Shown piece by piece: positions 34,807-43,949 of a stretch of DNA of 64,000 bases (the first letter of the stretch is position 1; every line of letters starts with the position of its first letter). Location of the stretch: positions 1 to 64,000 of the forward strand of contig DASSLR010000013.1 of the NCBI GenBank assembly GCA_035689345.1, in the 5' to 3' direction. The notes beneath the pieces are model-generated. The model was not told the DNA's origin. It saw only the letters and a program-made list of their open reading frames with translations, and did not search any database. Position numbers and translations under genes: made by a program. The DNA comes from CF-118 sp035689345 (lineage in GTDB: Bacteria; Chloroflexota; Dormibacteria; Dormibacterales; Dormibacteraceae).

Positions 34807-36015
34807 TCAGGCGGCTCCGAACGTGTAGACATCTGCGAACACCCAATGGGAGCCCTGAACCTTGTAAATAGACATCAGCGGAGCCACCGCGTCGCCGTTG
34901 GCGTCAAACCTGTAGGTGCCGGTGGCTTCGACGAAAGTCTTCGTTGCAAGCTCCTCCACGACCTTCGAGCGCGTGGGGAATCCGTGGCTGTCGCGAATCG
35001 CCAGGTCGATGGCCTCGATCAGGATCCGCGTGGCGTCATACGCCGCCAGGGTGTATGCGTACAGGGTTTTCTGTGGGAAGGCCTTCAAGAAAGCCTTCGC
35101 GCGGTTTTCCACGGCCGGATCAGTGGCGACGATACGATCGACATCTGGCACAGCGGCCCAGGCGCCTGGTGGCGAAGTGCCCATTTGTTTGATGCAGGCT
35201 GGGTCAGATGTGTTGCCGTCTGTGCCAAAGAAGATCGCTTTGGGCATCAAGGCGCTCATCTGCTGTGCCGCAACGCATGAGTTGTCGTCCCCAGGGGCAA
35301 AGGCGAAGACGGCGTCCGCACCCAGGTTCTTCGCGATGCTCAAGAAATCCGAGAACTTGACGGTGCCCTCAGGCAGGTCCTGCTGGTACACGAGCTCGGC
35401 GCCCTGCTTGTGCAGCTCGTTCGAGAGCTCCAAGAGGTATGACACGCCCTCAACACCGAGCTCGTTGAAAGCCGCGACTTTTGTCACGCCCAGGTGCGCG
35501 ACCGCGTAGTCGGCCATTGCCTGGCCAGCCAGTGGATCCCTGGGCGAGATGCGGAAGAACGTGGTTAACCCGCTCGGCCGGAGGTCGGCCGGCGTCGGCC
35601 CGCAGCGGAAGGGGGGCTGTGTGAGGCATACGTTCGTGGCCGAGGGGCTGATCATCGCCAGCGGTACTGGGTTGGCTAGAGGGAGCTCATGCACGGTTTC
35701 GAAGCTGCTGCCCGGACCGACGACTCCCAACACACTCGAGTCGGCGATCATGAGCCGCACGTTCCTGCGAGCGACGAGCTGATCCTGCTCAGAGCCCAGG
35801 GAGTCGTCAAAGGGCCGGTAAACGACACTGTATCCGTCGATCGTGGATTGCTGGCGGACGGCAAACTCGACGGCCTGCTGCCAGAGACGGACGCCAAACG
35901 CGGAGGTCGGAAAGGCGCTCGCGATGACGATTTCGGGCGGAGCCGCGCCGTTCGAATCGTTCTGGCACGCGGCTGCCGCCAATGCGATCAGCACCAGCGC
36001 AGCGATTGATTTCAT
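34807..36015 (-). CDS. ABC-type substrate-binding lipoprotein (LivK-like)
   Basis: The signal peptide MKSIAALVLIALAAAAC has a lipobox with Cys18 or so. The body is a type I periplasmic-binding fold: IVIASAFPTSAFGVRLWQQ, LGVVGPGSSFETVHELPLA, ATNVCLTQPPF, KVAAFNELGVEG and ATRILIEAIDLAI. Relatives bind branched-chain amino acids or amides. No permease or ATPase gene adjoins. Its ATG shares a base with the stop of the LuxR-NHL gene (TGATG), so the pair is made together. Confidence 0.82.
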   Translation of the reverse strand: MKSIAALVLIALAAAACQNDSNGAAPPEIVIASAFPTSAFGVRLWQQAVEFAVRQQSTIDGYSVVYRPFDDSLGSEQDQLVARRNVRLMIADSSVLGVVGPGSSFETVHELPLANPVPLAMISPSATNVCLTQPPFRCGPTPADLRPSGLTTFFRISPRDPLAGQAMADYAVAHLGVTKVAAFNELGVEGVSYLLELSNELHKQGAELVYQQDLPEGTVKFSDFLSIAKNLGADAVFAFAPGDDNSCVAAQQMSALMPKAIFFGTDGNTSDPACIKQMGTSPPGAWAAVPDVDRIVATDPAVENRAKAFLKAFPQKTLYAYTLAAYDATRILIEAIDLAIRDSHGFPTRSKVVEELATKTFVEATGTYRFDANGDAVAPLMSIYKVQGSHWVFADVYTFGAA

Positions 36016-37385
36016 CACTGACCGAGCAGGTGGCTGATGACGCGCACCCTCATGTTGTTCGTGTCGGCGATGTACAGGTTGCCCTCGGCACTGAGCGCGA
36101 TGCCTTCAGGCACGTCGAACTCCGCTTGAGTGGCCGGCATCCCATCACCCTGGAAACCCCACTGACCGGTGCCGGCCACCGTCGCCACAGCGCCGCGGGT
36201 GGAGAGCTCCTGGATTCGGTAGTTCCCCGTGTCGGCAATCAGGACCGTTCCGTCGTGGGCCAGGGCGACGCCATAAGGCAGAACCAGGCTTCCACCAGGC
36301 CCACCCGCGACGGTGGTGATCGTCTTTTTGACGCGGTCGACCTTCCGAATCCGGTCATTGCCCGTATCCGCGATGTACAGGTTCTCCTGGCTGTCAAGGG
36401 CAAGGCCGATCGGGTTGCTGAGCTCCGCCTCGATGGCGTTGCCCTGGTCTCCCAGGAGGGCCCCGTCGACGCCCGTTCCCGCGTAGGCCGTCTTCTGATT
36501 GCCGTCGAATCTCCAGACCCGGTTGCCGGCGCGGTCGGCGATGTAGATGACATCTTCGGCGGTGATGGCAAGGCCACCGACCGGAGGACGAGGCCCAAAG
36601 ATGTATATGAGCTCGTGCGACGGGCCCACGTCGACGACCTTCTTCATCAGCTGGTTGCTGTCCTTCCAGACCTCCAGGTGCTCGTTGCGGCTGGTCAACA
36701 CGTAGACCGCACCTTGCCGGTCGACCGCAACAGTGCTGGCAAGGCCGAGCGACTGTGAGGAAACGTCGAACCCGGGAACGCCGTCAGCCAGCTCCTTGTC
36801 GCCGCCGCCGACCAGAGTCGTGATCATCCCGCCCTGGTCGACCTTCCGAATCCGGCCGTTGGCGTAATCGGCGATGTAGGCGATCCCTGTGCTGTCGACA
36901 GCCACCGACGTGGGGCGAGACAGCACGGCCTTCGTCGCCGGTCCGAGGTCGCCCGCCGCTCTACACGCGTCCGGGTCTGACTCCGGCGGGCAGTCGCCGG
37001 CGAACGTCCGAATGACCGGCTCAGGCGGCGCCGTGAGACGCAGAACGCCAACTGTCCCCGCAAGCAGTCCCAGTACGACCGCCGCCGCCATCCACGCGCG
37101 CGGGTGGGCGAACACCCATCGTTGCCTTGGAGCCGGCGGCACCGTCGTGGGTGCTGCCGGCGCCGGCGCGGCGTCATGGCGGACGACCCACGCCGTCACC
37201 TGCGCCCGCGTGTTCACTGCGAGCTTCTCCCGGATGTGCTCCAGGTGGCCGTCCACCGTGCGCTCCGAGAGGAACAGCTTCGCCGCTATCTCGCGGTTGG
37301 TGAGTCCTTCCGCGACGAGGCGGGCGACCTCCATCTCGCGAGGGCTGAGCCGAGCCTGGGTCTCGTTCGGGGATCCGGCGGACAT
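36015..37385 (-). CDS. LuxR-type HTH - transmembrane - NHL beta-propeller fusion
   Basis: The first 75 residues are a LuxR/NarL helix-turn-helix (LSPREMEVARLVAEGLTNREIA, SERTVDGHLEHIREKLAV). A Pro/Ala linker and one transmembrane helix (AWMAAAVVLGLLAGTVGVL) follow. The remaining about 300 residues are NHL repeats (SVAVDSTGIAYIADYANGRIRKV, GLALDSQENLYIADTGNDRIRKV and others), predicted outside the membrane. This would be a membrane-tethered one-component regulator. Start at ATG 37385 gives a clean HTH N-terminus. Coupled to the substrate-binding lipoprotein. Confidence 0.85.
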   Translation of the reverse strand: MSAGSPNETQARLSPREMEVARLVAEGLTNREIAAKLFLSERTVDGHLEHIREKLAVNTRAQVTAWVVRHDAAPAPAAPTTVPPAPRQRWVFAHPRAWMAAAVVLGLLAGTVGVLRLTAPPEPVIRTFAGDCPPESDPDACRAAGDLGPATKAVLSRPTSVAVDSTGIAYIADYANGRIRKVDQGGMITTLVGGGDKELADGVPGFDVSSQSLGLASTVAVDRQGAVYVLTSRNEHLEVWKDSNQLMKKVVDVGPSHELIYIFGPRPPVGGLAITAEDVIYIADRAGNRVWRFDGNQKTAYAGTGVDGALLGDQGNAIEAELSNPIGLALDSQENLYIADTGNDRIRKVDRVKKTITTVAGGPGGSLVLPYGVALAHDGTVLIADTGNYRIQELSTRGAVATVAGTGQWGFQGDGMPATQAEFDVPEGIALSAEGNLYIADTNNMRVRVISHLLGQ

Positions 37386-37394
37386 GGAATTACG

Positions 37395-37437
37395 GGGGTA
37401 TTGAACCCCAAAGAAACGGGTACCGCCATGGGTACCG
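37395..37437. promoter_or_regulatory. Dyad and GGGTACCG repeats upstream of the LuxR-NHL gene
   Basis: GGGGTATTGAACCCC (37395-37409) is an inverted repeat 10 bp from the LuxR-NHL start. It is followed by two GGGTACCG copies at 37418 and 37430, 12 bp apart, each containing the palindrome GGTACC. They lie in the divergent gap with the small protein at 37541, a natural place for autoregulation by the LuxR domain. Confidence 0.4.
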
Positions 37438-37540
37438 GAAAGGGTCCTTTGCCCGCTATGGCGCCGCGCCGTCCGCCCATAGCTTCGATCCCATCGCCCG
37501 GCCCTTCGGCCGGACATCGGCCTGAGGAGGGCATTCGACG

Positions 37541-37798
37541 ATGGAGATCCGACAAAACTTCCGAACCGTTCCGCCCCGCCCGATCGCGTTGGCTCTGGCG
37601 CTCCTCGCCGTCCTGGCGCTTGCGCTAACCGCCTGGTATGTCTTCGGCCTCCGTACGCAGGTCGGGAGCTCGGAGCTCACGCAGGCGCCTCGCGTCAATC
37701 ACCTCCCGGTCAGCTGCAGCAACGACCCCTACTCGCCGCACGACGCGATCTGCGCGCCGTACCGCGACCCTTACTCGCCCCACGACCCGATCAGCTGA
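37541..37798 (+). CDS. Small membrane-anchored protein with DPYSPHD repeats
   Basis: The 85-residue protein has a basic N-terminus, one transmembrane helix (IALALALLAVLALALTAWYVFGL) and a short external tail with two Cys. The tail holds two copies of DPYSPHD followed by A/P and I. GAGGAGGGC precedes the ATG. No family recognised. It diverges from the LuxR-NHL gene and ends 8 bp before a hairpin. Confidence 0.7.
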   Translation: MEIRQNFRTVPPRPIALALALLAVLALALTAWYVFGLRTQVGSSELTQAPRVNHLPVSCSNDPYSPHDAICAPYRDPYSPHDPIS

Positions 37799-37805
37799 CA
37801 AACTG

Positions 37806-37835
37806 GCGGCCGCCGTCGCGTGAGGCGGCGGCCGC
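37806..37835 (+). terminator. GC-rich hairpin after the small DPYSPHD gene
   Basis: GCGGCCGCCG (37806-37815) and CGGCGGCCGC (37826-37835) form a perfect 10-bp stem with a 10-base loop, 8 bp past the stop. There is no T-tract. The remaining 37836-38047 has no gene; it contains AATTTCCGCA at 37911. Confidence 0.5.
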
Positions 37836-38047
37836 GCAGTGCGGCACTCGGTTCGCCATCACTCAGCACCGCAACGGCCGGCTCACGTTAACAGCGGCGC
37901 TGCGAGCACCAATTTCCGCACGAGAACTCTTCACAACAATAGATTCGGGCCGCGCATCTCGATCCAGGAACTCGGCTTGGACGGTGCGGACACGAGTTCG
38001 AAACCGCCGATGCTGAGTGACCACCCAATAGGCAACGTTGTCTTTGT

Positions 38048-39565
38048 GTGGGGGGTCGCCAACTGATTTCGAACCCGCGGATCCGGTCGCTCGATAAGCC
38101 GATAGTCGTCCTCGGCGCGGGCCCAGCCGGTCTAACCGCTGCGTACGAGCTCGTCCGGCACGGCGCGCCGGTATGCGTGATCGAGAAGGATCCTCGTTAC
38201 GTCGGCGGAATCGCACGTACCGTCGAGCACAACGGTTACCGCTTCGACATCGGCGGCCACCGCTTCTTCTCGAAGTCACAGGAGGTCGAAGACCTCTGGA
38301 CCGAGCTCATGGGCGACGAGATGCTGACCCGCGGCCGGCTCAGCCGCATCTATTACCAGGGTCGCTACTACGACTATCCGCTCAAGGCCTTCAACGCGTT
38401 GCGGAACCTCGGTGTCCGCGAGACAGTTCTCTGCCTCAGCAGCTACGCGGGGGCAAAGCTTCGGCCCCGACCGAACCCAAAGACGCTCGATGCCTGGGTT
38501 TCCAACCAGTTCGGCGATCGGCTGTTCCGCATCTTCTTCAAGACCTACACCGAAAAGGTGTGGGGAATGCCCTGCTCTGAACTGTCGGCCGATTGGGCTG
38601 CCCAGCGCATCAAGGGCCTCGACCTCGCCACCGTCGTCAAGTCGATGGTGTTACCGAACCTGGGATCGCGCGATCGCGGCAAGGTGGTGAAGACGCTCAT
38701 CGACCGGTTCCGCTATCCGAGGCTCGGGCCCGGACAGATGTGGGAACGCGTCGCGGATCGTCTGAGGGAGGCCGGCCATCCGGTGCGCATGGGCGAAGCC
38801 GTCGTGCGCCTCAACCGGGCAGGGGGTCGCGTCGCAAGCGTCACCACAGACCGCGGCACCACCTTCACTGGCTCGGCCTTCGTGTCTTCGCTTCCCATCC
38901 GCAACCTGGTCGAGATGGTCAACCCGCCCCTTCCATCGGAAGTGCGGGCCGCGGCCGCGAAGCTTCGCTACCGCGACTTCCTGACCGTCGCCCTGGTCAT
39001 CGACGGCGACAACCTCTTCCCCGACAACTGGGTCTACATCCACGACCCGGACGTCAAGGTCGGCCGCATTCAGAACTTCAAGAACTGGAGCCCGGACATG
39101 GTCGCCGATCCGACCAAGACCTGCATCGGCCTCGAATACTTCTGCTTCGAAGGCGACGGACTCTGGAGCTCGACCGACCAGGACCTTGTCGAGCTGGCGA
39201 AGAGCGAGCTGGCCCAGCTCGGTCTCTGCCGCCCGGAAATGGTCGTCGACGGCGCGGTCGTCCGCGTGCCAAAGGCATACCCGGTCTACGACGACGAATA
39301 TGCGGTTCACGTCGAGACGGTTCGCCGCTATATCGCCGACGAGCTCCCGAACCTGCACCTGGTCGGCCGGAATGGGATGCACAAGTACAACAACCAGGAC
39401 CACTCGATGATGACGGCGCTCATCGCGGCCGGGAACCTGCTCGGAATCGACGAGAGAGATCCCTGGAAGGTCAACGGCGACGCCGAATATCACGAGCAGA
39501 CCACAGTCGGAGAAGAGGACCAGAGCGGGCGCCTAGTGCCGCGCCGCCACAAACTCGCGAGCTGA
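38048..39565 (+). CDS. FAD-dependent oxidoreductase (UDP-galactopyranose mutase/amine oxidase-like)
   Basis: The dinucleotide motif VVLGAGPAGLTAAYEL, the following EKDPRYVGGIARTVEHNGYRFDIGGHRFFSK and the C-terminal GRNGMHKYNNQDHSMMTALIAAGNLLG place this 505-residue protein with FAD-binding NAD(P)-like oxidoreductases encoded in glycan clusters, related to UDP-galactopyranose mutase and protoporphyrinogen oxidase. It probably modifies a nucleotide or lipid-linked sugar. The start (GTG 38048) is uncertain because no ribosome binding site is visible. The next gene begins 1 bp after its stop. Confidence 0.8.
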   Translation: MGGRQLISNPRIRSLDKPIVVLGAGPAGLTAAYELVRHGAPVCVIEKDPRYVGGIARTVEHNGYRFDIGGHRFFSKSQEVEDLWTELMGDEMLTRGRLSRIYYQGRYYDYPLKAFNALRNLGVRETVLCLSSYAGAKLRPRPNPKTLDAWVSNQFGDRLFRIFFKTYTEKVWGMPCSELSADWAAQRIKGLDLATVVKSMVLPNLGSRDRGKVVKTLIDRFRYPRLGPGQMWERVADRLREAGHPVRMGEAVVRLNRAGGRVASVTTDRGTTFTGSAFVSSLPIRNLVEMVNPPLPSEVRAAAAKLRYRDFLTVALVIDGDNLFPDNWVYIHDPDVKVGRIQNFKNWSPDMVADPTKTCIGLEYFCFEGDGLWSSTDQDLVELAKSELAQLGLCRPEMVVDGAVVRVPKAYPVYDDEYAVHVETVRRYIADELPNLHLVGRNGMHKYNNQDHSMMTALIAAGNLLGIDERDPWKVNGDAEYHEQTTVGEEDQSGRLVPRRHKLAS

Positions 39566-39566
39566 C

Positions 39567-40727
39567 ATGACGATTGCGGCGCGCTCGCTAGCTCGTTCAC
39601 GCCGCGTGGTGGTCTCGACCCCCTTCTGGCTGCGCGCTGGGATCGCGACGTGGCTGGCCACTCGGTTTGCGATCGCCGGCATCCTTGCCGGCTCACACCT
39701 GATTGCGACCTACACCGGTCGCACCGTGAGCCTCGATCGATGGGACACCTCCTCTTACATCGCGATCGCCGGTCATGGTTACGAATCGGCAACGAGTCCG
39801 AACTTCTTCCCGCTGCTGCCGTTGCTCGAGGCTGGCATCGGCCGGGTGCTCGCAGGCGGCGGTGTCCCTTCAGACGCTGAGCTGCTCGCCGCAGGCCTTG
39901 TCGTCAGTGCCGTCGCCTCGCTGGTGGCGTTCTGCGCTCTCGCGAGACTCATCGAGTACGAGGCGGAAGCTCCGACCGCGGCGACCGCCGTGAGGCTGTT
40001 GGCCGCCTACCCCTTCGCGATGTTCCTCGGCGTCGCGTACACCGACGCTGCCTTTCTCGCCGCGGCCGTCCTCTTCTTCCTCTTCGTCCGTACCCGCAGG
40101 TGGCCCGCCGCCGCGGCGGCTGGACTTGTGGCGGGGCTGCTCCGGCCGGTCGGGCCCTTGCTGGCCGTTGCCCTTCTGGCCGAGCTCGCGGTCGAGATCG
40201 GATCGCGGCGCACCGAGCACGCGACCGTCAGAGGGCGGGTGTTCGCCAGCCTCGGACCGCTGGTCGGGACCGGGCTCTACTCCGCGTTCCTCTGGTGGCG
40301 CTTCGGTGACCCACTCCTCTTCGTGCACACACAATCCCGTTTCTGGCATCACGTTCTGATGTGGCCGTGGCAGACACTTGGAATCGGGATTGAGCGCCTG
40401 TCCCATCCCGGAGTCCTCAGCGTTCTGGACCTGGGCATCGTCATCGTGTTCGCGGTGCTCACCATCGCCAGCCTCGCGCGGATGCGTGTGGCTTACGGCG
40501 TGTTCACCGCCGGCTTGCTTCTCGCCATGCTCATATCGCCGGTGCCGTCGCACAAGGACGTCATCCAATCGGCCGGTCGGTACCTGCTCGCCGCCTTCCC
40601 CGCTTTCTGGATCGCCGCGCATTGGATCGCGGGCCGGCCCTGGCTCGAGTTCGCACTGCTGGCGGCCGGCTTTCCACTTCAGGCCACACTGGCCGTCCTC
40701 TTTGTGATCGGTGGTCCGATCTACTGA
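39567..40727 (+). CDS. PIG-V-like polytopic mannosyltransferase
   Basis: The 386-residue membrane protein has about ten helices. The first periplasmic loop carries RWDTSSYIAIAGHGY, the acidic catalytic-loop pattern RWD of PIG-V and related GT-C glycosyltransferases, followed by FFPLLPLLE. It would use a polyprenyl-phosphate sugar on the outer face of the membrane. It is immediately downstream of the FAD oxidoreductase and overlaps the start of the next GT-C gene. Confidence 0.75.
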   Translation: MTIAARSLARSRRVVVSTPFWLRAGIATWLATRFAIAGILAGSHLIATYTGRTVSLDRWDTSSYIAIAGHGYESATSPNFFPLLPLLEAGIGRVLAGGGVPSDAELLAAGLVVSAVASLVAFCALARLIEYEAEAPTAATAVRLLAAYPFAMFLGVAYTDAAFLAAAVLFFLFVRTRRWPAAAAAGLVAGLLRPVGPLLAVALLAELAVEIGSRRTEHATVRGRVFASLGPLVGTGLYSAFLWWRFGDPLLFVHTQSRFWHHVLMWPWQTLGIGIERLSHPGVLSVLDLGIVIVFAVLTIASLARMRVAYGVFTAGLLLAMLISPVPSHKDVIQSAGRYLLAAFPAFWIAAHWIAGRPWLEFALLAAGFPLQATLAVLFVIGGPIY

Positions 40728-42498
40728 GGCGCGGGCCCTCCCACGCGCGCTCGCCGGCATGAGGGCTCACGTGGTTCTCGTCTACCTTGCGGCGCTGTTG
40801 CCCGCGCTCGCGATGGCCGGACTACAACCCGTCTGGTCACGCGTGGACGAGGCGCAGCATGCGGACGTCCTCGCTCAATACGCGCACGGGGTCGTTCCGA
40901 TAGAAGGAGCGACAAAGCTCCAGCCGGACATCGTGGCCGTGGACGCCACGACCGGCATCTACCGCTGGTACCCGCCGGGAGCGGGACCGGTGCCCACCGA
41001 GAGCGATCCGCAGATGTTCATCAAACCGCCCCAGGGGGCGAGCACTTACGCGAAGCAGTCGTGGACCGCTCGACACCTGTGGGGCTTCTCGTACGAGGCG
41101 ATGCAACCGCCGCTGTACTACCTGCTGGCCGAGCCGGACTGGATGCTCGGCGCTCAGGTCGGCGGCACCCTCGGCGCGGTTTTCGCTGCGCGCATATTCA
41201 GCGCCCTCATAGCCGCGTGCCTGGCGCCGCTCGCCTACCTCCTTGCGCTCACGGTCCGCCCCGGAGCACAACGGATGGCCCTGTTCGCCGCAGGTATCGC
41301 GGTGCTGCTGCCTGGATACGTTCTCAACACCACCCAGATCACGAACGATGGCCTGGCCGCGGTGCTCGGTGCGGGCCTGATTCTCATTGCCGTCAAGGGA
41401 GCTCGCGACGGTTGGAGCCGGTCGCTTGCAGCGGCCTGCGGCATAACCCTCGGCGCGGCGGCGATGACCAAGCTGACGACGGTCGGTCTCGTGCCGCTCG
41501 TCGTGGTCGCGTTCCTCTGGCCCAGCACTCAGCCCCTGCGCTCACGGTTGGGATTCGGGGTGATCGCAGGCGCACTGGCCGCTGTCATCGTCGCGCCGTG
41601 GCTGCTGTTCAACTTGCACACGTATGGGCAGGTGGTTCCGTCACACGCGACGCGCGGCCTGCTCGGCGCGGCGTTCGCGCCACCCTCCGCGACTGCAAGC
41701 TATCTCCGCGCTTCGGCGCGGAACGCGTTCGACGAGTTCGTCGCCGGTGAGCCTTTCGCCATCGTCCCCTTCACCAGGCAGCTGGTGTGGTTCGCCGAAG
41801 CCTGCACGCTGCTCGCCGCGGCCGGCCTCTGGATCTCGCGCAGACGGCTTCGGCTCGAATGGCTCTTACTGCTGGCCATCGGCGCCGATTGCCTGTGGGT
41901 GCTCGGGACTCCATTCCTGTCCGGGATTGGAGGCCTGATGCCCGGCCGCTACCTTTACCCCGTAGCGGCCGCGGTGTTCGTCCTCGTCGCGGCGGGGATC
42001 GAGGCGCTTCCCCTGCTGCTCTTCCGGGTCGTGGCTGCCGGAGGGGGCATCGGCACACTCGTGGCCATGGTGTTGCTGGTGACCAGCCAGTTCGGTCTGG
42101 TGGTGGAACATCACCCGACACCCCAGGCGAGTAGGGGAATCGCCATCCACGCGCAGGGCGATGCTGCCGGCCTGAATGTCGTGGCGGACCGCGTTCTGGT
42201 CGCTGACAGCGGGCGAACGATATGGGTACACGTGACCGTGACCGATCGCGCCCAGCATCCAGCCGACTTCCCGCCGATTCCCGCCGCCGAGACGGCCTCC
42301 GGCGTCGCTCTTGCCGGCGACTACAGCTCCTCGTCGACGTTCCCAGAGCGGTTACGGCCCGGCGAGAGCGCGAGCGGCTGGCTGCATTTCACGCGCGCCC
42401 ACAGCGCCCCACTCACGTCGCTCCGCCTCGTGTACAGCCCCATCAGCAGCGACGGGTACGCGACCATACAAACGCTGTCGCTGGTCGTCAGTCCTTAA
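40711..42498 (+). CDS. GT39/PMT-like polytopic glycosyltransferase
   Basis: The 595-residue protein has about 10-12 helices, with WSRVDEAQHADVL in the first external loop (a DE pair typical of GT-C catalytic loops) and QPPLYYLLAEPDW in the second. A C-terminal soluble beta domain of about 140 residues ends it. GTG 40711 overlaps the previous gene by 17 bp; ATG 40759 is an alternative start. Acceptor and donor unknown. Confidence 0.72.
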   Translation: MVRSTEARALPRALAGMRAHVVLVYLAALLPALAMAGLQPVWSRVDEAQHADVLAQYAHGVVPIEGATKLQPDIVAVDATTGIYRWYPPGAGPVPTESDPQMFIKPPQGASTYAKQSWTARHLWGFSYEAMQPPLYYLLAEPDWMLGAQVGGTLGAVFAARIFSALIAACLAPLAYLLALTVRPGAQRMALFAAGIAVLLPGYVLNTTQITNDGLAAVLGAGLILIAVKGARDGWSRSLAAACGITLGAAAMTKLTTVGLVPLVVVAFLWPSTQPLRSRLGFGVIAGALAAVIVAPWLLFNLHTYGQVVPSHATRGLLGAAFAPPSATASYLRASARNAFDEFVAGEPFAIVPFTRQLVWFAEACTLLAAAGLWISRRRLRLEWLLLLAIGADCLWVLGTPFLSGIGGLMPGRYLYPVAAAVFVLVAAGIEALPLLLFRVVAAGGGIGTLVAMVLLVTSQFGLVVEHHPTPQASRGIAIHAQGDAAGLNVVADRVLVADSGRTIWVHVTVTDRAQHPADFPPIPAAETASGVALAGDYSSSSTFPERLRPGESASGWLHFTRAHSAPLTSLRLVYSPISSDGYATIQTLSLVVSP

Positions 42499-42557
42499 CA
42501 GATCTCTGCAGCCGCGCAGCCGGAATCCACGGGACGCATCACTAGCTTTGACCGGCG

Positions 42558-43526
42558 GTGCGGGGATCCCTACGAACTCTCGGCTTTCTCCTCTGCCTGC
42601 CGTTCGTGTTGAGTGGCCAGAGTCCGTCGCCGCAGGCCGAGCTGCATTCGACCGCTTTCGTCGTTGCCAGCAGAATCACACTGGCCGTCAAGGGCCCAGC
42701 TGGGCCGGTGTTCGATCGCGACTTTCCCGACCCGACGGTGATGAGAGTGGGCAAGACCTATTACGCCTTTGCGACGCAGACGCCGTGGGAGTCGCCAGGC
42801 CATGTCTTTCCGATTCTCGTGTCGACAGACCTCGCGCGCTGGACCTACACCGCCGACGTTTTCGCGGCGGCGCCTGCCTGGGGCCTGGGCGACTGGTGGG
42901 CTCCGGCACCAATCGCTCGCAACGGCACCTATTACGTCTATTACTCCGGCCGCTCGCGCTCCCGGATGCACTGCCTCGCCGTCGCCACAGCGAGCAGACC
43001 GGCTGGTCCATACACCGACCACGGCCCCATCGCGTGTAACGACGGCGCCCAGGCCAGGGGCTATATCGACGCGTGGCCGCTGCTTGCGGCCGGCAACGCC
43101 TACCTCTACTTCTCAGTCGACGGGCCTGACCATCACAGCATCTCGGTGCTGCCGATGACGTCCGACATGCTCGGTGTCGCGGGGCCGCGAGCGGAGCTCC
43201 TCGGTGTGACCGAGGCCTGGGAGTCGGGCCGGAACGGTACCGTCGAAGGCCCTTCAGTCTTTGCCTGGGGCTCCAGGTTCGTGTTGCTGTACTCCGGCGG
43301 CGATTGGCGCGGGCGCTATGGAATGGGCTACGCCGTCGCGACCTCGCCTCTCGGTCCGTTTGTCAAGAGCACGACGCCGCTCCTCCAGACAGGCGGGCCG
43401 CTCTCCGGGCCGGGCGGTGGGTCCTTCTTCACCGACTCGAACGGGAGGCCCTGGCTTGCCTACCACGGCTGGTTGGGCGCCGGCCGCGTGCTGTACGTGA
43501 GCCCGCTCTCGATCGCGTTGGCCTAG
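42558..43526 (+). CDS. Secreted GH43-family-like glycosidase
   Basis: A signal peptide (LRTLGFLLCLPFVLSG) is followed by a five-bladed propeller pattern. The base Asp is in RDFPDPTVMRVGKTYYAF, the pKa-tuning Asp in YIDAWPLL and the acid Glu in TVEGPSVF, the three catalytic residues of GH43. It likely cleaves arabinosyl, xylosyl or galactosyl linkages. Starting at GTG 42558, it ends the rightward glycan cluster. Its substrate may be the organism's own envelope glycan or plant polymer. Confidence 0.8.
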   Translation: MRGSLRTLGFLLCLPFVLSGQSPSPQAELHSTAFVVASRITLAVKGPAGPVFDRDFPDPTVMRVGKTYYAFATQTPWESPGHVFPILVSTDLARWTYTADVFAAAPAWGLGDWWAPAPIARNGTYYVYYSGRSRSRMHCLAVATASRPAGPYTDHGPIACNDGAQARGYIDAWPLLAAGNAYLYFSVDGPDHHSISVLPMTSDMLGVAGPRAELLGVTEAWESGRNGTVEGPSVFAWGSRFVLLYSGGDWRGRYGMGYAVATSPLGPFVKSTTPLLQTGGPLSGPGGGSFFTDSNGRPWLAYHGWLGAGRVLYVSPLSIALA

Positions 43527-43583
43527 CGCCGCCGGCCGGCGGGACGGTGATCGCGGCGCCGAGCCGCGACCACCGCGCTTTCG

Positions 43584-43859
43584 TCACTCGACGTAGACGT
43601 CGATCGTCTTGTTCTCCGCCTCGTCCTCGACGTGGACGAGCTCGCCGACCACCCCTTCCTCGATCATCCGGTCGATCGCGTCCCAGTCCAGGTTCATCCG
43701 CTGGACGTCGGGTGAGAACGACTGCGCCATCTTCAACCCGAACTTCACCAACCCGATCGGCATCCTGATGTTGACGGTCGGTCTGCCTTCCTTCGCGATG
43801 TCGATGACTTTCACCCGCAGGTACTTGACCTTCGGCTGCGCCTCCATCTGAACGGCCAT
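43584..43859 (-). CDS. Small acidic protein, SHOCT-like helical motif
   Basis: The start at ATG 43859 is fixed by GGAGGTGAT seven bases upstream. The 91-residue protein reads KVKYLRVKVID, TVNIRMPIGLVKFGLKMA, a helix IDRMIEEGVVGELVHVED and a beta end TIDVYVE. This pattern recurs in small bacterial proteins associated with SHOCT/DUF2089-like regulators; the role is unknown. It follows the WS/DGAT gene region in the same direction, after a 90-bp gap. Confidence 0.65.
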   Translation of the reverse strand: MAVQMEAQPKVKYLRVKVIDIAKEGRPTVNIRMPIGLVKFGLKMAQSFSPDVQRMNLDWDAIDRMIEEGVVGELVHVEDEAENKTIDVYVE

Positions 43860-43949
43860 GTTGTCTATCACCTCCTCGATCCCACATTCCTACATGCCGC
43901 ACCTGTACGCCAGGGCCGCCATGCCCCTCGCGGCCATGCCAACCAGCCG

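Noticed and set aside
36015..37517. Longer LuxR-NHL start at 37517
   Set aside because: The additional 44 residues are Arg/Gly-rich, run through the repeat region, and precede a clean HTH that begins after ATG 37385.
43913..43927. GGGCC-N5-GCCCC dyad upstream of the small acidic protein
   Set aside because: The spacer is 5 rather than 4 bases, and the gene has its own strong ribosome site with no -10 at the right distance.
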